From positions 1 through 43,192 of the forward strand of contig JAGBKI010000045.1 in assembly GCA_017933995.1 (NCBI GenBank): a stretch of DNA of 43,192 nt. Direction: 5' to 3'. The position numbers were made by a program, and so were the translations under genes. The DNA is from Bacteroidaceae bacterium. GTDB taxonomy: Bacteria > Bacteroidota > Bacteroidia > Bacteroidales > Bacteroidaceae. Shown in pieces: positions 7,253 to 15,418 of this stretch (position 1 is the stretch's first letter; each line of letters opens with the position of its first letter). The notes under the pieces are model-generated. The model was not told the DNA's origin. It did no database searches and saw nothing but the letters and a program-made list of their open reading frames with translations.

Positions 7253-10200
7253 ATGTTTAAAAAGGTTTTCCTGTTAGCATTAGCAACATTCGCCCTCAGC
7301 AGTTTGCGGGCGCAGTACACCATCTACCCCGTGCCGCAGTCCGTCACCGCAGGCAGCGGCACGGCGTCGCTCGCAGGCCAGGTGAACGTGGTCTGCGAGG
7401 AGGGCGTCGACCAGCCCACGCGCGCCCGCCTCGACGCCATCCTTGCCGAGCACGCCATCACCCCCGCCTATTCCGCCGCCGCGCGCACGGACGTGCCGAA
7501 CATCTACCTCGGCCTCAACGGCAGCGGCGGGGCTGCCGACGCCCGTGCCACCGCGCGCGGCCTCGACCGCAGCGTGTTCACGCGCGAGGGAAAGTACGAC
7601 CGCCACGCCATCAGCCTCACCGCCGACGGCGCGCGGGGCGAACTCATCGTGCTGGGCGAGCACACCGACGCCGTGTTCTTCGGTCTGGCCACGGTGGAGC
7701 AGATGCTTGACCAGGCCGACGCCGACGCCCTGCCCGCCGCCGTTGTCTACGACTACGCCGACCTGCAGAGCCGCGGCCTCGTCGAGGGATACTACGGCTA
7801 CCCCTACAGCATCAGCGTGAAGAAAGACCTGCTGCGCTTCATGATGCGCTACAAGATGAACACCTACCTCTACGGCGCGAAGAGCGACCCCTACCACTCC
7901 GAGCAGTGGACGGCGGCCTACCCCACCTCCATCACCGCCCAGCAGGAGCGCAACGGATGGCTGACGCAGGACATGGTGCGGGAACTGACGCAGGAGTCGG
8001 CTGCCACCAAGGTTAACTTCATCTGGGCCATACACCCCGGCAACAACTTCCTGGGCAGCAGCACCGTCGTGGACGACATCCTGGGCAAGTTCGACAAGAT
8101 GTACCAGCTCGGTGTGCGCCAGTTCGCCATCTTCGTCGACGACGTGGGTATGCCCTCCACCGACGCCGAGTTCCAGCGCAACGCCGACCGCCTCACCGCC
8201 GTGCAGCGCGGCCTGGAGGCGCGCTACAACACAGCCGGGGCCGCACCCGCCGACACCGTGCGCGGCCTCCACTTCGTGCCGCAGGCATACGCCTCAAGCT
8301 GGGTCAGCAGCGAAAACCTCCAGAAGTTTTTCACCGCCCTGGCCTCCACGCCGCAGAACATCACCGTCTACACCACCGGCTGGGGCGTGTGGAGCATACC
8401 CAACAGCAGCGACCTCAACCTTGTGCGCCAGTACCTGGGCCGCGACGTGGGCTGGTGGTGGAACTACCCCTGCAACGACAACTCCGACGGCCAGATCTAC
8501 ACCAAGGACATGTACAGCAACTTCTACGAAATGCCCTCGGTGAGCAGCAGCGGCACCGTGCCCGCCACGCTGACCGGCGGCGCGGGCATCGTCAGCAACC
8601 CGATGCAGGAAGGCGAGATGTCGAAGATTGCCCTCTTCAGCGTGGCCGACTACGCCTGGCACACCGCCGGGTTCAACAACCAGCACAGCTACGAGGCCGC
8701 CGTGCGCGCCCTTGTGGGCGACGACGACGCCGAGGAGTTCACCTTCCTCTCCGACTACCTGCGCTGGAACGACCCCGACGCCTTCGGCACGATGCTCACG
8801 CAGGCCAAGTCGGTTTTCGCCAACCCCACCGCCAACGCCACGCGCAACCTGCGCGAGCGCCTCATGCGCCTCGACGCCGCCTGCGCCCGTTTCGCCGCCT
8901 ACAAGGACAGCCCACGCGAGGCCGACCGCCTGCTCTACGACGACATAACCCCGTGGCTGCTCAAACTCCAGGCCATGGCGCAGGGCACGCTCGCCATGAT
9001 GGACGTGGCGCAGGGCGACGGCACCGACGCCGAGCGCTGGCCCGGATACGCCGCAGCCCTCGCCACGCTCGACAGCCTCGCCACCAAGGAGGAGTACAAG
9101 GCATACGCCCTCGAAGGCATGGGCAGCGGCATCAGCGTCTCCGTCCGCCCCTCGCAGCCCTCGCAACACTACTTCCTGCCCTTCACCCAGTGGGTGCTCG
9201 AAAGCGCGCCGATGGGTTTCTTCAGCGACGTCACCACGCGCCAGACACCCCTCCACAACCTCGGCGAGGCGGGCAGCAAACTGCGCGCCCTGGTCAGCGG
9301 CTCCACCAAGGCGTACTACCTCTCGGCCTCCAACCTCGAAGTGCCCGCCGGGGGCGTCGTGGGCCTCGCCCTGCCGCAGGCCGTGCGCGCCGGAGCCTTC
9401 ACCCTCGACGACGCCCTGCGCGAAGCCTTCGACGTGCGCTACAGCACCGACTTCCGCCACTGGACCACGCTCACTGCCGACGACGACAAGCCCCAGGGCT
9501 TCGTGCGCTACGTCATCTTCGAAAACACCGGCGCCGAGAGCCGCACCGCCACGTTCAGCAGCCGCACCTTCAGCCTCGCGCCCGAGACCGCGCCCGTCGT
9601 CGAGAGCGTCAGTGTGCCGGACGGCGGCAACGGCGCGGGCCAATCCCTGAGCAACCTCACCGACGGCGACTACACCACCTGGTGGGCCGTGAACAAGAAC
9701 CAGACGGGCGGCGACACCTATACGCTTAACCTCGCCGAGGCCGTGCCCATCCACGACGTGCGCGTGTGCATCGGCACCGTCAACGGCGACTATATGAACT
9801 CCGCCCGCGTCGAGGTCTCCGCCGACGGCACGACGTGGACCGCCCTGCGCGTCAAGGGGCGCACCGCCACCACGTTCAACCTCAGCGGCGTATACGTCGT
9901 GACCTACAGCGACGAGATGAAATACGTCGACTTCGACGGCGCCGGCAACGTGGCCAAATACGTCCGCCTGCGCGTCATCAGCGCCAACACCTCGCGCTGG
10001 CTGCGCCTCTTCGAGTTCGAGGTGAACAAGCACAGCGGCGCCGCCTCTGCAGCCGCCGACGCCGAGGGCAACGACCTGCCCGAACTCGTCGACGCCAAGC
10101 CCGCCACCTGCGCCGCGCCCGCAGGCAACGCCATCGTCTATACCCTGCAACAGCCCCGCCCCACCCTGTCGCTCACCTTCTTCAGCGCCCTCACGCTACC

Positions 10201-10546
10201 CACCGGCGTAAGCATCGAGACCACCGAGGACGGCACCACGTGGACACCCGCCGCCACCCTCACCGACCCCGTGCAGACGCTCGACCTCAGCGCCACGCCC
10301 GGCATCACCGCCGTGCGCCTCACGTGGAGCGGCAGCCAGGCCCCGCGCGTCTACCAGATTGTCGAGCAGACCGACGACGCCACCCTCCTGCCCACCGCCA
10401 TCACTGCGCCATATGTTACGGTTGAGAAATGGTCAATGGTCAATGGTCAATGGTCAATCTTCTACGACCTCCAGGGCCGCCGCGTCGCCCGCCCGCAGAG
10501 CGGCGGCGTCTACATCCACGGCGGGCGCAAGGTCGTGGTGAAATAA
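7253..10546 (+). CDS. Secreted GH84 beta-N-acetylglucosaminidase
   Basis: This 1097-residue exported enzyme has a signal peptide (MFKKVFLLALATFALSSLRA). A GH20b/GH84-type N-terminal domain (about 22-165) precedes a GH84 TIM barrel with GLVEGYYGYPYS at about 175-186. The catalytic Asp pair is D296-D297 in FAIFVDDVGM, the family's acid and carbonyl-orienting residues. A helical linker and a discoidin-like carbohydrate-binding domain (about 780-926) follow, then a beta domain. The short tail (IFYDLQGRRV, GGVYIHGGRKVVVK) resembles the degenerate sorting-type tail of Prevotella/Bacteroides secreted proteins. GH84 enzymes remove terminal beta-GlcNAc from glycoproteins or act on O-GlcNAc. Just before the tail, four heptamers AATGGTC encode WSMVNGQWS in frame. 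The gene shares a terminator with the convergent transporter. Confidence 0.88.
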   Translation: MFKKVFLLALATFALSSLRAQYTIYPVPQSVTAGSGTASLAGQVNVVCEEGVDQPTRARLDAILAEHAITPAYSAAARTDVPNIYLGLNGSGGAADARATARGLDRSVFTREGKYDRHAISLTADGARGELIVLGEHTDAVFFGLATVEQMLDQADADALPAAVVYDYADLQSRGLVEGYYGYPYSISVKKDLLRFMMRYKMNTYLYGAKSDPYHSEQWTAAYPTSITAQQERNGWLTQDMVRELTQESAATKVNFIWAIHPGNNFLGSSTVVDDILGKFDKMYQLGVRQFAIFVDDVGMPSTDAEFQRNADRLTAVQRGLEARYNTAGAAPADTVRGLHFVPQAYASSWVSSENLQKFFTALASTPQNITVYTTGWGVWSIPNSSDLNLVRQYLGRDVGWWWNYPCNDNSDGQIYTKDMYSNFYEMPSVSSSGTVPATLTGGAGIVSNPMQEGEMSKIALFSVADYAWHTAGFNNQHSYEAAVRALVGDDDAEEFTFLSDYLRWNDPDAFGTMLTQAKSVFANPTANATRNLRERLMRLDAACARFAAYKDSPREADRLLYDDITPWLLKLQAMAQGTLAMMDVAQGDGTDAERWPGYAAALATLDSLATKEEYKAYALEGMGSGISVSVRPSQPSQHYFLPFTQWVLESAPMGFFSDVTTRQTPLHNLGEAGSKLRALVSGSTKAYYLSASNLEVPAGGVVGLALPQAVRAGAFTLDDALREAFDVRYSTDFRHWTTLTADDDKPQGFVRYVIFENTGAESRTATFSSRTFSLAPETAPVVESVSVPDGGNGAGQSLSNLTDGDYTTWWAVNKNQTGGDTYTLNLAEAVPIHDVRVCIGTVNGDYMNSARVEVSADGTTWTALRVKGRTATTFNLSGVYVVTYSDEMKYVDFDGAGNVAKYVRLRVISANTSRWLRLFEFEVNKHSGAASAAADAEGNDLPELVDAKPATCAAPAGNAIVYTLQQPRPTLSLTFFSALTLPTGVSIETTEDGTTWTPAATLTDPVQTLDLSATPGITAVRLTWSGSQAPRVYQIVEQTDDATLLPTAITAPYVTVEKWSMVNGQWSIFYDLQGRRVARPQSGGVYIHGGRKVVVK
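10428..10455. repeat. Four AATGGTC heptamers inside the GH84 gene
   Basis: Four exact 7-bp units, read in frame as WSMVNGQWS, lie between the last beta domain and the C-terminal tail. The same four-unit run occurs at 24808-24835 and 27177-27204. Confidence 0.95.
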
Positions 10547-10570
10547 ACTACTCGTTTCCCTACCAAAGTA

Positions 10571-10618
10571 ATACAAAGAGAGGAGCAGACCTGCGCAAGT
10601 CCGCTCCTCTCTTTGTAT
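10571..10618. terminator. Bidirectional terminator
   Basis: A perfect 16-bp stem, ATACAAAGAGAGGAGC (10571-10586) with its complement at 10603-10618, lies between convergent genes. The A/T-rich base provides a U-tract on both strands. Confidence 0.88.
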
Positions 10619-10632
10619 GGTTTCGTTTTAGA

Positions 10633-12252
10633 TTATGCCTTGATGTTCGGCTCCTCAAGTCCGAGGCCCTTCTTCTTGTCCACCACCTTGAGCACGAGGC
10701 CCAGCAGCAGGGCGGCCACACCGAGCGATGCCAGCATCACGAGCGGCCAGGTGTAGTCGTACTGCGTGGCGTCGGTCACGCCGGGGTTGGTCTTGTCGAG
10801 CACCTTGCCGATGAGCAGCGGGAAAAGCCACAGGCCGATGTTCTGAATCCAGAAGATGAGCGCGTAGGCCGAACCGATGATTTTCTCGTCGACAAGTTTT
10901 GGCACGCTGGGCCACAGGCTGGCGGGCACCAGCGAGAACGACGCGCCCAGCACCAGGATGGTGACGTAGGCGATGACCACACCGCCCACGGCGCTGCCCT
11001 TGAACGCGGGCAGCACGAAAGCGAACGTCAGGTGGCAGCCGATGAGCAGCAGCGAACCCAGCACGAGCATCGTGGCGGCCTTGCCCTTGTGGTCCACATA
11101 GGAACCCAGGATGGGCGTGATGCCCACGGCCAGCAGCGGGAACACGGCGAATATCGTCTCAGCCGATTGGCGCATATAGCCCATATAGCAGAATGCCACC
11201 AGCGAAACGACGGCCAGGCACAGCAGGCCGTACTTCAGCGCGGGCTTCTTCATAAAGTTGCTGGCGAAGGCGGCGGCGGCCACGACGAGCATAATGACGT
11301 ACTGGATGATGGTCACGCTCGTGCCAGCCCAGAAACTGCCAGCCTCGGGCGCGGTGAACGTCAGGTTGCACTGTAGCATATTGACGGCGTACTTCTGGAA
11401 GGGGAAAATGGCCGAGTAGTAGAGCACGCACAGCAGGGCCACAAGCCAGAAGCCGCTGCTGGTGAGGATTTGACCCAGGTCGGAGATTTTGAACGGGTCG
11501 TCCTTCTCCTCGGCCTCGCCAGTCTGCGCGTCGAGTTTGCGGTCCATAAAGAAGTAGACCACCAGCATGATGAGCGCAATCATCAGCAGCACGACGCCGA
11601 AGGCCACCGAGCGGCTTACGCTGACGTTGCCGCCCAGTTTGGCGAAGAACGGCGAGAAAATCATACAGGTGGCCACGCCCAGGCGCGCCAGGGCCATCTC
11701 GCTGCCCATGGCCAATGCCGTCTCGCGGCCCTTGAACCACTTAACAATGCCTCGGCTCACCGTGATGCCGGCCATCTCGCAGCCGCAGCCGAAAATCATA
11801 AAGCCTACGGCGGCCACCTTGGCCGAGGCGGGCATACCAGCGTAGAACGGCGACACGCCCAACTCGTCGAAGCCGGGGATATAGTTGAGGTTGTTGGTGA
11901 ACCACGTCTCAAGGCCGCTGCCGATGAAGGCGTCGTCGACGGCATACCACTTGATGAGGGCGCCGACCAACATCACGGCACCCGAGAGCAGCGCCGTGAA
12001 GCGCACGCCCATCTTATCGAGGATGATGCCCGCGAAGATGAGGAAGAAGACGAACACGTTGAGGAACGTCTCGCTGCCCTGCATCGTGCCGAAAGCGGTG
12101 CTGTCCCAGCCGCGCGTGCTTTCCATCAAGTCCTTGATGGGTGAAAGGATGTCCATGAAGATGTAGGCGCAGAACATCGCCAGTGCGAGCAGCAGCAAGG
12201 CCGTCCAGCGCATTGCCGCCGAGTCGCGGAGTGTTTTGGTTTGTTGTTGCAT
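10633..12252 (-). CDS. MFS transporter, MFSD1-like
   Basis: This 539-residue, roughly 12-helix inner-membrane carrier starts at ATG 12252 (MQQQTKTLRDSAAMRW). An upstream in-frame extension would overlap the AlkD-like gene and is not convincing. Major-facilitator features include FFLIFAGIILDKMGVRF after the second helix and a large central cytoplasmic loop (DRKLDAQTGEAEEKDD). The segment GSAYALIFWIQNIGLWLFP resembles the corresponding region of animal MFSD1, which has been reported to carry dipeptides. It is the last gene after DPP III and the AlkD-like gene, with 44 bp separating it from the latter. I infer a peptide or dipeptide substrate; the family assignment is firmer than the substrate. 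Confidence 0.75.
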   Translation of the reverse strand: MQQQTKTLRDSAAMRWTALLLLALAMFCAYIFMDILSPIKDLMESTRGWDSTAFGTMQGSETFLNVFVFFLIFAGIILDKMGVRFTALLSGAVMLVGALIKWYAVDDAFIGSGLETWFTNNLNYIPGFDELGVSPFYAGMPASAKVAAVGFMIFGCGCEMAGITVSRGIVKWFKGRETALAMGSEMALARLGVATCMIFSPFFAKLGGNVSVSRSVAFGVVLLMIALIMLVVYFFMDRKLDAQTGEAEEKDDPFKISDLGQILTSSGFWLVALLCVLYYSAIFPFQKYAVNMLQCNLTFTAPEAGSFWAGTSVTIIQYVIMLVVAAAAFASNFMKKPALKYGLLCLAVVSLVAFCYMGYMRQSAETIFAVFPLLAVGITPILGSYVDHKGKAATMLVLGSLLLIGCHLTFAFVLPAFKGSAVGGVVIAYVTILVLGASFSLVPASLWPSVPKLVDEKIIGSAYALIFWIQNIGLWLFPLLIGKVLDKTNPGVTDATQYDYTWPLVMLASLGVAALLLGLVLKVVDKKKGLGLEEPNIKA

Positions 12253-12296
12253 GGGGTATGTGTTGTGTTTGGTTTTTGCGGTTTTTCCGGGTGTTA

Positions 12297-12908
12297 TTAG
12301 AGGCCGTGGCGTTTGAGGATGGCGTCGACCTGGCGTTGCTGGCGCAGGCCGAGGTCGGCGACGGCCAGCAGGGCGTTGTAGGCGGCCTTGCGCACCGTGA
12401 GGCTGGAGGAGGGCAGGGCGGCGGCGGCCTGGTCGAGGATTTCGGCCTCGTCTCGCGGCGTGGGCTGGCGCCCCTCGCGCAGCAGGCGGGTGATGAGCAG
12501 CAGGCCGCAGAGTTGCGTCGTGTTGTCGGCAGCGGCCATCCACTCGAACGCCTTCTGCGCCGCGAAGTCGCAGCGGCTGTAGAGGTAGCGCACGCACACG
12601 GCGGCCTCCTCCTGTGTGTGTGTCTGCTCCACCCAGATGTCGGCCACCTCGGGCAGGAAGCGCGAGGCGGGCATCACCATCGGAGCCAGCAAGCGGCACT
12701 CGCGCGTCTCCGTCTGCCACAGGTCGCGGCTCAGGGCGTAGCGCGCCTCGTCGTCGGCAAGTTCAGCCAGCAGTTCCTCCGCATACGCCTCCAGACGGGT
12801 CAGCTCTACTCCGTATATAATACGGTAGCGTAGCCCCTTTTCGCGCAGCGACTGCGCGAGCACGCCGTTCATCATCGCGTGCAGGTCGTGTTTGACGGTC
12901 TGAAGCAT
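12297..12908 (-). CDS. AlkD-like HEAT-repeat protein
   Basis: This 203-residue, wholly helical cytoplasmic protein has repeated helix pairs and the segment RDLWQTETRECRLLAPMVMP, typical of the DNA alkylation repair (AlkD/AlkC) superfamily. AlkD glycosylases wrap DNA with HEAT-like repeats and excise alkylated purines. I cannot confirm the catalytic Asp and Trp residues, so the activity is uncertain. Its position 19 bp after DPP III and 44 bp before the transporter implies co-transcription, although no functional link is apparent. The motif TATATAATACGG occurs inside its coding DNA (12815-12826). Confidence 0.55.
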   Translation of the reverse strand: MLQTVKHDLHAMMNGVLAQSLREKGLRYRIIYGVELTRLEAYAEELLAELADDEARYALSRDLWQTETRECRLLAPMVMPASRFLPEVADIWVEQTHTQEEAAVCVRYLYSRCDFAAQKAFEWMAAADNTTQLCGLLLITRLLREGRQPTPRDEAEILDQAAAALPSSSLTVRKAAYNALLAVADLGLRQQRQVDAILKRHGL

Positions 12909-12927
12909 CGGGAGCGAAAGTCTTTTG

Positions 12928-15009
12928 TCAGTTCACGTCGGGCAGGTCGTGGTAGTCGCGGCTGTAGCGCAGCATCTGCTCGTCGTAGCCCTCGGTGTAA
13001 GAGACGCGCACGTCGGTGATCTGGCCGTACTGGTCGGTGACGGGGGTGTAGACGGGGTTGATGAAGCCCTTGTAGGGGGCGAGGTTGAGGGCGGCGTAGC
13101 GCGCGAGGATTTCCTCGTGGAGCGTGGCGTCGACCTTCACGCCATAGTCTTCGACCAAGGCGCGGGCGGCGCGAAAGTCGCCCTCACTCTTGATGCGCTG
13201 CACCTCGCCCAGCAGCCTGCCGAAGAGGGTGCGCAGGGCTGCGTAGTCGTTGATGCGGACATACGTCTTGCCGCTGCGGCGGACGAGTTCCACGACGTTG
13301 TCCTTGCGCCCCTGCTCGTACACCCAGTGGGCGATAAACGAGCGGTTGCGCATGTGAGCCTCCTCTATGGAGTTGCCGGGCTTGATGCGCACAAGTTGTG
13401 TCATGAGGCCGTTCATCATATAGGTGTAGTAGTGTGCCTTATACGCCTCGCCGTCTGGCACGAGGCCGAGTTCCTGCATCTTGGGGTCGGCCATATAGTA
13501 TAGGCCGAAGAGGTCGGCGCGCCCCTCCTCGATGGTGCTGCCGTAGACGCCGAGGGTGTCGGGGTCGGTGCCGGGCAGCAGTTGGCCGCTGGCATGGCCC
13601 AGGCACTCGTGGAGGTCGGTGTGGAGGTCGTCAGTCTGGTCGCCGTATTTCAGTATGAGTTGGCGGGTGGGTTCGTCGATGACGAACTCGACGTCGAAGC
13701 CGCTGCCGCGCGAGGCGTGGCTGTAGGCGCTGGTGAGGTTGGCTATGGTGACGCTCTTGGAGCCGTGCTCGCGTCGCACCCAGTCGCTGTTGGGCAGGTT
13801 GATACCGATGGCGGTGGAGGGGTAGAGGTCGCCGGCGAGGATGGCGGCGGTGATGACCTTGGCACTGACGCCGCGCACCTCGGGCTTGCGGAAGCGCGGG
13901 TCGACGGGGCTGTGGTCCTCAAACCACTGGGCGTTACGCGAGAGGGTCTCGGCGCGGCGCGTGGCCTCCAGGTCTTTGAAGTTCACGATGCTCTCCCACG
14001 ACGCCTTGAAGCCCAGCGGGTCGCCGTATGTCTCGGTGAAGCCGTTGACGAAGTCGACAAGGCCGTCGGTCTCCTTGAGCCACAGAATGCTGTACTCGTC
14101 GAACGTGCGGAGGTCGCCCGTGCGGTAGTACTCGATGAGTTTGTCGATGACGGCCTGCTGGCGCTCGTTGTCGGCGTAGGGGCGGGCTTTTTCGAGGTTC
14201 TCGATGATGCGGCTGATGGCCTGTCCGTAGAGGCCGTGCTCGCGCCACACCTCCTCGCGCAAGCCGTCGTCGCCGCGCACCAAGCGGCTGTTGAGGCCCG
14301 TCATCACGGGGTGCGGGTCGAGCGGGGCCTTGCGCTGGGTGTAGAATTCCTCGGCCTCGGCCTGCGTGATGCCCTCGCCGTAGTAGTTCTCGGCGGAGGT
14401 GAGGATGAGGTCGTCGCCGTCGCGCTGGTTGACTCGCATGGCCATCACGGCGGGGTCGAAGATGACGGGGAACACCTCCTGGCAGAAGCGGTCGCAGGCG
14501 GCCTCGGGCGACAGCGTGCCGTCGGGCGAGCCTTTGGCACAGGTGGCCAGGCAGAGCGGTTGCAGGTTTTTCTCCACCCAGACGCTCTGTAGGGCGGCGC
14601 GCAGCCATTCGGAGGTGAAGCCGGGCTGGAACTTCTCGCAGCCGTAGTGGTGGTGCAGGCCGCTGCTGAACCAGAAGCGTTTCAGATATTCGGCGAAGGC
14701 GCGGAAGTCGGCGCTGTTGCGGTCGCCCTGCCAGCCAGTGTAAACGGCCTCGAAGGCACGGCGCAGGCGCAGGTTGTAGCACCCGTTCTGGTCGAAGAGG
14801 ATGTCGCGCCCGTGGAGCGCGGCCTCGCTAAGGTAGTAGATGTAGGTTTTCTGTCGCAGCGTGAGGTTCTCGAAACCCTCCACGCGGTAGCGCAGCATCT
14901 GTATGTCGGCGAACGTCTCGTCGGTGTAGCGGAACGTGTCGCCACCTGTCTGCGCCCCCGCCGCGAGCGAAGCGGTTGCTATGGTCATAAGGATGAGTTT
15001 TTGTTTCAT
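12928..15009 (-). CDS. Dipeptidyl peptidase III (M49)
   Basis: DPP III is a zinc exopeptidase that cuts dipeptides from the N-terminus of short peptides. The 693-residue product has the Bacteroidetes-type zinc motif HECLGH at 467-472 and the second motif EEGRAD at 494-499. H467 and H472 would bind zinc with the second Glu of EEGRAD; E468 is catalytic. The start at 15009 gives a signal peptide (MKQKLILMTIATASLAAGAQ), which predicts a periplasmic or surface enzyme. Two genes follow closely in the same direction, ending with an MFSD1-like carrier, suggesting dipeptide release and uptake. A -7 box is at 15337-15344. Confidence 0.92.
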   Translation of the reverse strand: MKQKLILMTIATASLAAGAQTGGDTFRYTDETFADIQMLRYRVEGFENLTLRQKTYIYYLSEAALHGRDILFDQNGCYNLRLRRAFEAVYTGWQGDRNSADFRAFAEYLKRFWFSSGLHHHYGCEKFQPGFTSEWLRAALQSVWVEKNLQPLCLATCAKGSPDGTLSPEAACDRFCQEVFPVIFDPAVMAMRVNQRDGDDLILTSAENYYGEGITQAEAEEFYTQRKAPLDPHPVMTGLNSRLVRGDDGLREEVWREHGLYGQAISRIIENLEKARPYADNERQQAVIDKLIEYYRTGDLRTFDEYSILWLKETDGLVDFVNGFTETYGDPLGFKASWESIVNFKDLEATRRAETLSRNAQWFEDHSPVDPRFRKPEVRGVSAKVITAAILAGDLYPSTAIGINLPNSDWVRREHGSKSVTIANLTSAYSHASRGSGFDVEFVIDEPTRQLILKYGDQTDDLHTDLHECLGHASGQLLPGTDPDTLGVYGSTIEEGRADLFGLYYMADPKMQELGLVPDGEAYKAHYYTYMMNGLMTQLVRIKPGNSIEEAHMRNRSFIAHWVYEQGRKDNVVELVRRSGKTYVRINDYAALRTLFGRLLGEVQRIKSEGDFRAARALVEDYGVKVDATLHEEILARYAALNLAPYKGFINPVYTPVTDQYGQITDVRVSYTEGYDEQMLRYSRDYHDLPDVN

Positions 15010-15067
15010 TGGGAGTTAATCAGTTGATGAGTTAATCAGTTGGGGGTGGTGCGGTGGTTACTTATAA

Positions 15068-15179
15068 CGCAAGTGGGGCACGCTTCCAGCGTGCTTTTGA
15101 TGGTGTGCCACGTGCCGCAGGTGCGCTCCATTTCATTTCGCGTACCTGCGGTTACAGAGAGGGTGACGCTTTCAGCGTC
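15068..15179. repeat. Hairpin-rich repeat module, copy 1
   Basis: Three successive hairpins: GCACGC/GCGTGC; CCGCAGGTGCGC/GCGTACCTGCGG; and GACGCTTTCAGCGTC. A closely similar copy (about 110 bp, same order and orientation) lies at 22398-22506. Neither is in a gene. Confidence 0.85.
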
Positions 15180-15336
15180 ATAACATCGGTTCATAGGTTC
15201 AAGAGGTGTAGCGGACACACATATATATAATACGGTATAAAATGCGTGCGGCGTCGCAAGGGTGCGGCGGGGGAATGGCGGGGGAAAAGCCAGGGAAAAG
15301 GGCTTTCCAAGCGAGGCGCGAGGCCGCTTTGTGGCG

Positions 15337-15344
15337 CAAAAGTA
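15337..15344 (-). promoter_or_regulatory. -7 box for DPP III operon
   Basis: Minus-strand TACTTTTG matches TAnnTTTG, leaving a leader of about 320 bases that includes the hairpin module. No good -33 element is seen. Confidence 0.4.
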
Positions 15345-15386
15345 ACAAATAAGGGGCGCGTAGCACGGGCGGAAAGCCTTTTTTCG

Positions 15387-15394
15387 TATCTTCG
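15387..15394 (+). promoter_or_regulatory. Probable -7 box for the MATE gene
   Basis: TATCTTCG differs from TAnnTTTG at one position and lies 24 bases before the start codon. Confidence 0.4.
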
Positions 15395-15418
15395 CGGCCA
15401 ATTTCGTGCTGATTTACA

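Larger units (their letters stand above)
15010..15418. other. 409-bp divergent spacer between DPP III and MATE genes
   Basis: It contains an 8-bp-period repeat just upstream of the DPP III start (15014-15045: AGTTAATC, AGTTGATG, AGTTAATC, AGTTGGGG), a hairpin module (15068-15179), the motif TATATATAATACGGTATA (15222-15239) and one -7 box for each direction. No gene is seen. Confidence 0.7.

Noticed and set aside
8294-10150. 618-codon open frame on the minus strand inside the GH84 gene
   Set aside because: It is the antisense shadow of a GC-rich gene with strong third-position bias. Its composition (Val/Gly/Ala/His-rich) is not protein-like and the sense strand has clear GH84 motifs.
10633-12720. 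N-terminally extended transporter starting at 12720
   Set aside because: The extra 156 residues overlap the AlkD-like gene, are Arg/Pro/Gly-rich and precede a normal transporter start at 12252.
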